From assembly GCA_038025085.1 (NCBI GenBank), contig CM076139.1, forward strand, positions 49,704,807 through 49,768,806: 64,000 bases of DNA, given 5' to 3'. The notes under the pieces were generated by a model. The model worked only from the letters and a program-made list of their open reading frames with translations, made no database searches and was not told the origin of the DNA. A program made the position numbers and the translations under genes. Shown piece by piece: positions 23,516-34,200 of the stretch. This DNA comes from Tetragonia tetragonoides (lineage: Eukaryota > Streptophyta > Magnoliopsida > Caryophyllales > Aizoaceae). Position 1 is the stretch's first letter; every line of letters starts with the position of its first letter.

Positions 23516-24164
23516 TGATACCCCAATATTTTCTATAATTATTATATTGATTTATAAATGGTTTATAAATAGTTTCGAAGATTAAATCGTAATTATATTC
23601 AAGGATTCGATTTATTCAATTAAAGCCATCATAATATAAATTATCTTTATGGGACTTTCATAAATTGCACTTATTAATTTTGAGGAGTTTAATTAAAATA
23701 TTTTGTACATGAATAAGAATTATTCATTTAGTTTTAATTAGCTATTTAAATCAGAAAATTATTCAATTAATTCCTAAACCTAGTAGTATTTGACTTGGGT
23801 TGACTGAGGGCCTATATAAGGAAAAGGTAAGACAACTGATCAATTTTGCAAATTGAACCAAAACCCTCAAGCTTCTCTCTCTCTTCTCCCACTCACGTTC
23901 TCTCTTCTTCACACTCACCGGCCTCCCTCTCTCTCTAGCCGCTCGCCTCACTGGAGACACCACCGGCGTCCCTTCTCCCCCTGTCGGTAACCTCTTCTCT
24001 CCTCCTTCTCTTTCTCTTTCTTTTTCTCTTTTTCTCTTTCCGCTGATTTCCCCTTCGCGCGACCTCACGCGCGGTCGCTCGGTCGCCGGACCACCACCGG
24101 GCCGACACCTAGGTGGTGACCGGCGGGTGGCCGACCATCCCCCGCCCCCTTTCTCACTTTCTTT

Positions 24165-24231
<67 letters not shown>

Positions 24232-26158
24232 CTCGCGTTTTCTCTCTCCTCTCTTAGCCAAAGCTCCAGCGACCACCACCACCGGGTCATGGTGGCCAGT
24301 GGGTTGTGGTGGTGGTGATGGGTTGGGTTATGGGTCCCATGCATGGGTACCCGTGACCTAGACCTAGTTTTAAAGTTAGGGTTTCATTTTTATATTATTC
24401 GTAATTATTAATTCGATTTTCAGTATTTTCGATTTAATATTTTTATTTTCCTGCACTCATTCGGAATTGGAATTCGTATTTTCAAAAGCCTATATTGGTT
24501 GAAATAAATCAAGGAATTTAATAAAAATATCTGATTAATATTTTGTTACTGTTTGGATTTTCGAATTTAATAAATTCAGTTTCGGTAATTGTTTTTAATT
24601 AGGGCCTAACGAGCAAGCGTGATAATCTTTGTACGTGGAGCTTACGTACTGTTTGGTAGCATATTAGTGGTAAGCGATCATGCCTACCTTCTTTCAAAGC
24701 CCCATCAAAACTATTTTGATGTGTTATGTGCAAATTGGAAATTTATTGTGAATATAATATGCAAAGCATGATTAAATTATATCACCGTTAGTATGAGAAT
24801 TATTAAGCATGATTCACTGCTGTAAATATGAATTATAATTAGCATGTCTATGTTAGCATATTTTGAGAATTAATTAGTCCATATGATGATTATTGGACAA
24901 TTGTTGAGTGGTGAATTATTGATATTAATACACTATTAATTATATGCTAATTGGTATGGGTATTATTGAGTGCTAGTGGGCACCTATATATTATCGTTAA
25001 ATGTCTTTGATGATTTGTGAAGTTTTGGATATCTTATTACCCTACCGAAGTGCTGCCGAAATTGGGCTAGACATTACTTGTCATCATTATTGAATTATCG
25101 TCGTTATTGAATTAAAGCATGTTTAATTCTCATCGTATTGAATTATCATTATCGTTGTTATTTACTATTCATTTTCGAGAGCATGAAATGAATTAGTAAG
25201 TCGTGGTCTCGTCGTACCACTTATGTCAACCAATGCAAATTATGTAAATTGAATTAAATGAGAGTAAGACTCCTAATGGATCCCTAGGAGTAGTCGAGCA
25301 ATCGGGATTACACCTAATGGTGTAGTTCAAGGGATGAGTGACTCCCAAGTTACTTATGGAAACCTCACAGTGTGTCTAGGACGGATCATTTCCCATTTAT
25401 TAAGTCCTCTAGGCTCGTGTAATTGTACTAGAGGTAGTGTGCACACTAGAATCATTAAGTCCATGCGTGATTGCATCTTCGATGAACAGTATGGGTAATC
25501 GTTGTTCTATTCACTCTCTTACATCTCTCTAATCAAGACGGATTGTCTATGTCGTATTTCGTATGATCACTATACAAGAATTGTATGTAAAAGAATGACG
25601 TTATACGTATGCTTGATTATATGCTTATGTGCGTATGCAAATGAATTTCAATGATTCTTCTAAAACCTCAGGTAAGGTTTGCGAAATGTTTTTACTGGGT
25701 ACGGATGACGTTTATTCAGTTTATCTGATTTTTGTTTCTCTTTTGCTTGTTTTCTTTTCTTTTGTATTTTGTTTCCGTCACGGAAACCAAAGTGCAGGTT
25801 TAGTTGATTGAGGACGTACAACTTGGAAGGTAGAGTTGGTGTCGGTTTTTAGAACTGTTTCTGTTCAGTTAGATCGTTGGGATTTTTATTGGATTTAGCC
25901 CTTTGAAGGCAAGTTGTAATAAATTGGTTTAATGGTTTTAGCTCACTATATAGACAACTCTAATATTAACTATTTTAGATTGTTTAGTTCCTTAGTAAGC
26001 TCCTTTTGATGCCTAGTCTTTCTTTCTGCTTAGCATTTACTCCTTAGTGATAAATATTGCAGTGACACCCCTCGGGTTCGGCACGGTTCAGCGGTGTCGA
26101 GTCATGTATAATTGCGTCTATAGTTCCCAGGAAATCGTTGCAGATTCGGGGGTGTTAC
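23516..26158 (+). repeat. 3' LTR of the Ty3 element
   Basis: Matches the 5' LTR from TGATAC to GGTGTTAC, with scattered substitutions. The CT tract (about 24168-24229) is shorter than in the 5' LTR. The terminal A of GTTACA is replaced at the junction, where TAG precedes the AGTCG duplication. Confidence 0.92.
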
Positions 26159-26453
26159 TAGAGTCGTTAGGCGGTTTTCGACCAACCGGCCTTCGAAATG
26201 AGTCGGAGACGTCTAAATCACTTTTGATTTTGGTTTTAATCCCTTATTGTAATTACTAATACATATCCCTAGTATATGTTTTTCATGTTTTATTGAAAAT
26301 AGTCTCCCAAAGGGACGTACGGTCTTTGAGAGTAGTTATGAGGTTTTCGACCAAACGACCTTCGAAATGAGCCGGAGACTTCTAAATCACTTTTGATTTT
26401 GGTTTTAATCCCTTATTGTAATTACTAATACATATCTCTAGCATGTGTCTTTC

Positions 26454-27824
26454 ATGTTTGATTGAAAATAGTCTCCCAAAGGGTCGTACGACCTTTGAGA
26501 GTCGTTAGGTTGTTTTCGACCAAACGACCTTCGAAATGAGCCGGAGACGTCTAAGTACCTTTTTATTTTGGTTTTAATCTCTTATTGTAATTACTAATAC
26601 AAATCTCTAGTATGTGTTTTTCATGTTTTTTTTTTAAAATAGTCTCCCAAAATGATGTACGACCTTTAAGAGTCGTTAGTCGGTTTTCGACTAAACGGCT
26701 TTCGAAATGAGCCGGAGACGTCTAAATCACTTTTGATTTTGGTGTTAATACCTTATTGTAATTACTAATACATATTTCTATTATGTCCTTTTCATGTTTT
26801 ATTTAAAATAGTCTCCCGAAGGAACGTACGACCTTTGAGAGTCGTTAGGCGGTTTTCGATGAAACGGCCTTCAAATTGAGTGGGAGGCGTCTAAATCACT
26901 TTTGATTTTTGTTTTAATCCCTTACTATAATTACTAATACATATCTATATATTGTCTTTTGGGAAATTCCACTTCGTACCCCTGTACTAGTGGCTTTTCC
27001 ATTTCGTACCCAAAACATTTTCCGAATTCCAGAGCGTACCCCTTTACTTATAGTTTTTTTTGGTCCGTGTTCTTTTTTGGGTAATTCAGTTAATTTATAA
27101 GTTAAATTGTGACGTGATAGTTTTCTTCCTCGTTTTCTCATGTTTGATTGAAAATAGTCTCCCAAAGGGTCGTACGACCTTTGAGAGCCGTTAGGTTGTT
27201 TTTGACCAAACGACCTTCGAAATGAGCCGGAGACGTCTAAGTACCTTTTGATTTTGGTTTTAATCTCTTATTGTAATTACTAATACATATCTCTAGTATG
27301 TGTTTTTCATGTTTTTTTTTTTAAATAGTCTCCCAAAATGGTGTACGACCTTTAAGAGTCGTTAGGCGGTTTTCGACCAAACGGCTTTCGAAATGAGCCG
27401 GAGACGTCTAAATCACTTTGATTTTGGTGTTAATCCCTTATTGTAATTACTAATACATATTTCTATTATGTCCTTTTCATGTTTTATTGAAAATAGTCTC
27501 CCGAAGGAACGTACGACCTTTGAGAGTCGTTAGGCGGTTTTCGATCAAACGACCTTCAAATTGAGTGGGAGACGTCTAAATCACTTTTGATTTTAGTTTT
27601 AATCCCTTACTATAACTACTAATACATATCTATATATTGTCTTTTGGGAAATTCCACTTCGTACCCCTGTACTAGTGGCTTTTCCATTTCGTACCCAAAA
27701 CATTTTCCGAATTCCAGAGCGTACCCCTTTACTTATAGTTTTTTTTGGTCCGTGTTCTTTTTTGGGTAATTCCATTAATTTATAAGTTAAATTGTGACGT
27801 GATAGTTTTCTTCCTCGTTTTCTC
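26454..27824. repeat. 686-bp higher-order tandem duplication
   Basis: Two copies of a unit of about 686 bp (26454-27139 and 27140-27824). Each contains three satellite monomers plus the first roughly 180 bp of the Mutator-like element. The second unit runs on into the full element; the first stops at TTTTCTC and returns to satellite. This is an unequal-exchange duplication that happened after the transposon had inserted. Confidence 0.9.
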
Positions 27825-27999
27825 TTCCCCCCCCCCTCCTTCCACCACCACCCCTACCCCCACTACCAACAACAATGGACTTCACTCTCGGTCCTCGTTT
27901 TCTTTCTCCTCCCTCACCACAACCCCCAAATTTCTCTCCTCCAATACCGCCCACTTTCTCTCCCCTCACTTCTCTTCATCATCGCCGGCCTTAGTGGTG

Positions 28000-28510
28000 G
28001 GTTTGTGGAGGCTTTGTGGGTGGAAGGGGTGGGTCATTTTGTTTACATATTTTGCGGGGTGGCAACTGGTTAGGGTTGGGGTTTCGTGGGGTTGTGGGCT
28101 GGTTGGGGATAGGGTGGCGACTGGCGGTGGGAGCGAGGTAACGGGTGGGGTTTCGGTAGGGTTGTGGTTTGGGGGGGTTGTGGGCTGATTGGGGGTGGGG
28201 TGGAGCAGGGTGGCGTGTGGGGTTTTGGTGGGGTTGTAGTTTGGGGGGTTGTGGGCTGGTTGGGGGAAGGGTGGCGACTGAAACTAGGAGCAGGGTGGAG
28301 ACTAGAAGTGAGAGCGAGGTGGCGAGTGGGGTTTCGTTGGGGTTGTGGTTTCGGGGGATTGTGGGCTGGTGGGGGGTGGGGTGGCGACTGGAAGTGGGAG
28401 CGGGGTAGCGGGTGGGGTTGTGGTTACGGGGGTTGCGGGCTGGTTGGAGGTGGGGTGGCGACTGGTGGTGGGTGGGGGTTGGTTGTGGGCTTTCGTGGTT
28501 GGAGGCTGGT
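28000..28510 (+). repeat. G/T-rich minisatellite with many G runs
   Basis: Imperfect repeats of GTGGGGTTTCG-TGGGGTTGTGG and GTGGGCTGGTTGGGGGTGGGGTGGCGACTGG. Almost every 10 bases contain a run of three or more G on the plus strand, so G-quadruplex formation is plausible. Immediately to the left (27826-27960) the plus strand is instead C/T-rich. The long open frames here are low-complexity artefacts. Confidence 0.8.
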
Positions 28511-28515
28511 GGTAG

Positions 28516-29006
28516 TAGTGTTGTTCAAAAATATCCGAACCCGAGCATCCGATCCGAAAACCCGAATATCCGAACTGAAATTATCCGAAAAAATGGATAT
28601 CCGAAATTTCGGATACCCGAAAAACGGATATCCGAAATTTCGGATACGGGTTCGGATACCATTTTTCAAAATTTTCAGATATTCGGATATCCGAAAATAA
28701 CCGAAAAACTCAAAATTATCCGAAATATCCGAAGATTATCCGAAACTATCCGAATATCCAAACTATCTGAAATATTTGGCTCACATTTTCAAAATATTAG
28801 GCACAAAATAGGATAAAAAATAAAAAATTTAAATATTTTTCGGATAACGGATATCCGACTATCCGAATCCGAAATTTTGGGTATCCGAAAATCGGATATC
28901 CGAAATTTAAGATACGGGTTCGGATAACAAAATTTTGTATCCGAAATTTTGGATGTCCGATTTTCGGATACCCAAAATTTCAGATACCCGCAAATGAACA
29001 CCCCTA
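28516..29006. mobile_element. hAT-type palindromic MITE inside the Mutator-like element
   Basis: Flanked by a perfect 8-bp duplication GGTGGTAG (28508-28515 and 29007-29014), the hAT hallmark. The ends are TAGTGTTGTTCA on the left and TGAACACCCCTA on the right. The 491-bp interior is built from dozens of GGATATCCG / CCGAAATTTCGG words that pair with one another, so the single strand can fold into a long hairpin. Confidence 0.9.
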
Positions 29007-29136
29007 GGTGGTAGGGCTGGGTACCGTATTTTTGGGGCTGGTTGGGGGTAGGACGGGGTTTCATTAAAGGATAAATTTGTAAATGCACTAAAAACTAAAC
29101 GAAAAAAACTAAAAAGGGCACGGACCAAACACGATC

Positions 29137-31247
29137 TGTAATACCCCGTATATTTTGAACAATTTTCCTAAAATATTTTATTTATTTTAAAAGGTGATAT
29201 TTATTTAGTTTTTGAAGTTGGGTTGTATATGTCTAATAGTTTAATAAAAAAAAAGTAGTAGAGTTTCATTTTGCTAGAAACTCTTCCACCGCCTCTTATT
29301 TCTTCTTGAGACTTGTTAAACCGCTTTCTCCTTTTATTTACCTCAGTTCAACTTCTCACCCTTATTTCTTTGCTTCCTCTGAACCCACGTACAACTGCAT
29401 CACCAACACCTAAGAATTTCCATGACCACGACCTTCACCACCATCGTTTTCAATTTCTCTCTCATCTCTAAACCTCGCTGCTACTATCAAAACTTTATTG
29501 TTGTTGTCAATTGTGTTCTGTCGATTGAAGGAAGCAGACCCCTCTCTCTCACGTTCTCCTTTCTCTCTCCTCTTTCGTGTGGTTGCTGCCATGAAGTTCC
29601 GCGACCTCCTGTACGTCGACCACCGCCTGTAATCGCGACCCCTGTCCAAGCCGCCATTCAAGCCCAGTTCGTCCTCTTCGTGGGTTTGATTCAAGAAACC
29701 CTAAACCCCAAATTTATTGTTTCAATATCTGATTTTTAGTGTTTTGATTATTAAGTTCTAATTTGATTATATATGCATATATGCTAGATGTTAGATGATT
29801 AATTGGAGAGATTATGATGCATAATTGCTTGGGAGCTTGAATTAGAGGTAACCCTTTCTATTCGGTTGGAGTTGGATGTTATTTTTCCCTTTTTATGTGT
29901 AAATTGGATGCTTGACATGAATGTTATGTGAATTGCTATAAGTTGAATTCTGATATTTTGATTATCAAGTTGCATATGTTTAATTGGATGATGTTATGTT
30001 AATTATCTGATTATTGGTTGTGTGGCTGATCTACTAGTATTAAATTATATACATACATGATAGTTTTACTGAATTTTGTTGTGTATAGATGAGTGATGAC
30101 TATTATCGTGAGCTATATTGATTAGTAGAAAGAGATTGACATAAGATTGAGTTAGATATCTATTGTACCATAGTTGAGAACTAAACCGAGAACACTGTGA
30201 TTACTTATTTTGGGAACCCGTGCCATATTGTGAATGTTGTGCTAGTATTGACCCAGAATGGGTAATGGAATTACAATGAGTATATGAATGCGAGACTTCG
30301 ATATATGATCTTGGTTTGAGACTCGTAAGTTATTAGGTACCTTGGTCCTAGACATGTGGGCAAGTAGCCTAAGACGTTGACTCTTAGGTGATGAGCAGTA
30401 TTTTATGAAATGGTTACATGGTTATGAGAATTGGTCCGAGAGTGGACTTTTGAGAGCCTGTGGGCTATATGTTATGAGTTATGGGGCCTATGGCCAAGTT
30501 ATGGAATGGTTTTGTTTCTGCGGGTTTTACCTCCAGTTCACTTCCCACATTGTCGAGGCTAGGAGCTAGTGACTGAGAGCAATGGCACATGTATTTGGTT
30601 TTGAGCTAGTATGTCAAGCTTATGGGATTATAGTTAAAGAGCCTAATAAGGTTTATGTTATGTGAATTTAAGGTCATAGTTGACCTGAGCTAATGCTTGA
30701 TTATCTTTTTGTAGCTCTTTGATCAATATATCGAATTATGATTATATGTTTCGATAGAATGTTTGGTTACTCAGCAAAAGCTGATTGGTTGCTTTCTGTG
30801 TTACGTGTGTGTGCGTCCATTTTTCTTCAATGGTGGACCTATGATGAACCTATACAGAATTCGTTCGTATGGGGGAGTAGATTGGAGTAAGTCTTACAGG
30901 TTTATTGAAGATCACTACTGCATGATCGTTGTGAGCTGACCAGAAGATTAGTCTTTTTGCTTCTGATTATATTAGTTGGATTGATTCAGTTGTAAGTTGT
31001 AAATCTTTAAAGTTTGTTGGTCTGTATTGAGTTTTGTAAGGTTTTCCTTGCACTCATAAATGAGTGTGGCAGTGATGCTCCGGATTTGGTTAGAAGTCTT
31101 CCGCTGTCAAATTGGATTATTTTGTTGTATTTTTCTATTTAAGTAGGTTTATAGAATGTCGATAACTTGGGATGTCTATTTACAAAGGAAGCTCTGCCCG
31201 ATTTTTATTTTTGTTTATTTATTATTTAGAAAATCCGGGGTGTTACA
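29137..31247. mobile_element. Solo LTR (Ty3-type), perfect 5-bp duplication
   Basis: Starts TGTAATACCCCG and ends CGGGGTGTTACA, inverted matches of each other. It is flanked by CGATC at 29132-29136 and 31248-31252. It is 2111 bp long with no internal gag or pol, so it is a solo LTR left by LTR-LTR recombination. Its ends resemble Tekay/Del LTRs, but it is not the same family as the 14.2-kb element. It splits the right terminal inverted repeat region of the Mutator-like element. Confidence 0.92.
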
Positions 31248-34200
31248 CGATCAAGAACAAAAGGGTACGCTCTGGAATTTGGAAAATATTTTGGGTACGA
31301 AATGGAAAAGCCATTAGTATAGGGGTACAAAGTGGAATTTTCCTTGTCTTTTTCACGTTTTTATTGAAAATAGTCTCCCAAAGGGACGTACGATCTTTGA
31401 GAGTCGTTGGGCGATTTTCGATAAAACGGCCTTCAAATTGAGCCGGAGACGTCTAAATAACTTTTGATTTTGTTTTTAATCCCTTATTATAATTACTAAT
31501 ACATATCTCTAGATTGTCTTTTTCATGTTTCATTGAAAATAGCCTCCCAAAGGGACGTACGACCTTTGAGAGTCGTTAGTCGGTTTTCAACCAAACGGAC
31601 TTCGAAATGAGCCGGATACGTTTGAATCACTTTTGATTTTGGTTTTAATCCCTTATTATAATTACTAATACATATCTCTAGTATGTGTTTTTCGTATTTT
31701 ATTGAAAATAGTCTCCAAACGGGACGTACGACCTTTGAGAGTCGGTAAGGGTTTTCGACCAAACGACCTTCGAAATGAGTCGAAAACGTCTAAATCACTT
31801 TTGATTTTGGCTTTAATTCCTTATTGTAATTACTAATACATATCTCTAGTATGTGTTTTTCATGTTTTTTTTGAAAATAGTCTCCCAAAGGGACGTACGA
31901 CTTTTAAGAATCGTTAGGCGGTTTTCGACCGAACGGCTTTCGAAATGAGCCGGAGACGTCTACATCACTTTTTGATTTTGGTGTTAATCCCTTATTGTAA
32001 TTAATAATACATATCTCTATTATTTGTTTTTGATGTTTTATTGAAATAGTCTCCTAAAGGACGTACGACCTTTGAGAGTCATTAGACTGTTTTCGACCAA
32101 ACAACATTCGAAATGAGCCGAAGACGTCTAAATCAATTTTAAATTTGGTTTTAATCCCTTATTTAATTACTAATACATATCTCTAGTATGTGTTTTTAAT
32201 CATTTATTGAAAATAGTCTCCCAAAGGGACGTTCGACCTTTGAGAGTCGGTAGCCTGTTTTCGACCAAACGACATTTAAAATGAGCTGGAGACGTCTAAA
32301 ACACCTTTGATTTTGGTTTTAATCCTTTATTATAATTACTAATACATATCTCTAGTATCTGTTTTTCATGTTTTATTGCAAAATAGTCTCCCAAGGGGGC
32401 GTACGACCTTTGAGAGTCGTTAGGCGATTTTCGACCAGATGGCCTTCGAAATGAGCCGGAGACGTCTAAATCACTTTTGATGTTGGTTTTAATACCTTAT
32501 TATAAATACTAATACATATCTTTAGATTGTCTTTTTCATATTTTATTGAAAATAGTCTGCCAAAGGGACGTACGACATTTGAGAGTCGTTAGGCGGTTTT
32601 CGACCAAACGACCTTCGAAATGAGCCGGAGACGTCAAAATCACTTTTGATTTTGGTTTTAATTTCTTATTATAATTACTAATACATATATTTAGATTTTA
32701 TTTTTCTTGTTTTATTGAAAATAGTCTCCCAAAGGGACGTACGACCTTTGAGAATCCTTAGGTGGTTTTCGATAAAACGGCCTTCAAATTGAGCCGGAGA
32801 CGTCTTAATCACTTTTGATTTTGGTTTTAGTCCCTTATTATAATTACTAATACATATCTCTAGATTATCTTTTTCATGTTTTATTAAAAATAGTCTTCCA
32901 AAGGGACGTACGACCTTTGGGAGTCGTTAGGCGGTTTTCGACCAAATGGCTTTCGAAATGAGCCGGAGACGTTTGAATCACTTTTGATTTTGGTTTTAAT
33001 CCCTTATTATAATTACTAATACATATCTCTAGTATGTGTTTTTCATATTTTATTGAAAATAGTCTCCCAAAGGGACGTACGACATTTGAGAGTCGTTAGG
33101 GGCTTTTGATCAAACGACCTTTGAAATGAGCCGGAGACGTCTAAATCACTTTTGATTTTGGTTTTAATACCTTATTATAATTACTAATACATATCTCTAG
33201 TATGTGTTTTTCATGTATTATTGAAAATAGTCTCCCGTTTTCGACCAAACGGCTTTCGAAATGAGCCGGAGACGTCTAAATAACTTTTGATTTTGTTTTT
33301 AATCCCTAATTATAATTACTAATACATATCTCTAGATTTCATTTTTGATGTTTTATTTAAAATAGTATCCCAAAGGGACGTACGACCTTTGAGAGTCGTT
33401 AGGCGGTTTTCGACCAAACGGCCTTCGAAATGAGCCGGAGACGTCTAAATCACTTTCTATTTTGGTTTTAACCCCTTATTGTAATTACTAATACATATCT
33501 CTAGTATGTGTTTTTCATGATTTATTGAAAATAGTCTCCCAAAGGGGCGTACGGTCTTTGAGAGTTGATAGGAGGTTTTCGCCCAAACCGCCTTCGAAAT
33601 GAGCCGGAGACGGCTAAATCACTTTTGATTTTGGTTTTTATCCCTTGTTGTAATTACTAATACATATCTCTAGTATGTGTTTTCCATGTTTGATTGAAAA
33701 TAGTCTCCCAAATGGTAGTACGACCTTTGAGAGTCGTTAGGCTGTTTTCGACCAAACGACCTTCGAAATGAGCCGGAGACGTCTAAATAACTTTTGATTT
33801 TGGTTTAAGTTTCTTATTGTAATTACTAATACATATCTCTAGTATGTGTTTTTCATGTTTTTTTTTTTAAAAATTCTCCCAAAAGGACGTACGACCTTTA
33901 AGAGTCGTTCGACGGTTTTTGACCAAACGGCTTTCGAAATGAGGTGGAGACGTCTAAATCACTTTTGGTTTTGGTGTTAATCCCTTATTGTTATCACTAA
34001 TACATATCTCTAGTATGTGTTTTTCATGTTTTATTGAAAATAGTCTCATAAAGGACGTACGACCGTTGAGAGTCGTTCGGCTGCTTTCGACCAAACGACA
34101 TTCGAAATGAGCCGGAGACGTCTAAATCACTTTTGATTTTGGTTTTATTCGCTTAATGTAATTACTAATACATATCTCTAGTTTGTGTTTTACATATTTT

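Larger units (their letters stand above)
14157..26160 (+). mobile_element. Ty3/gypsy chromovirus (Tekay-like), degenerate full-length
   Basis: The element has long LTRs (14157-16854 and 23516 to about 26158), a primer-binding site for initiator tRNA-Met, gag, pol with protease, reverse transcriptase, RNase H and integrase in Ty3 order, a C-terminal chromodomain and a polypurine tract. It sits inside a satellite monomer. AGTCG occurs at 14152-14156 and 26162-26166 as the likely 5-bp target duplication, with three extra bases at the right junction. Many stops and frameshifts make it non-autonomous. The LTRs differ by scattered substitutions and by the length of their CT tracts, so insertion is not recent. 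Long LTRs and the chromodomain position indicate the Tekay/Del clade. Confidence 0.93.
27646..31343. mobile_element. Mutator-like element, long TIRs, 9-bp duplication
   Basis: Perfect 9-bp target duplication TTGTCTTTT at 27637-27645 and 31344-31352. The ends are long imperfect inverted repeats of about 140 bp or more once the solo LTR is removed: the left begins GGGAAATTCCACTTCGTACC and the right, on the other strand, GGAAAATTCCACTTTGTACC. Both contain CCAGAGCGTACC and TTTGGTCCGTG. No transposase was found: the interior is a C-rich then G-rich low-complexity stretch, a hAT MITE and a solo LTR. Without these two insertions the element is about 1.1 kb, so it is non-autonomous. Confidence 0.9.

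Noticed and set aside
27745..28816. Gly/Val/Trp-rich frames of up to 178 codons
   Set aside because: Low-complexity translation of the G-rich minisatellite and of the hAT MITE.
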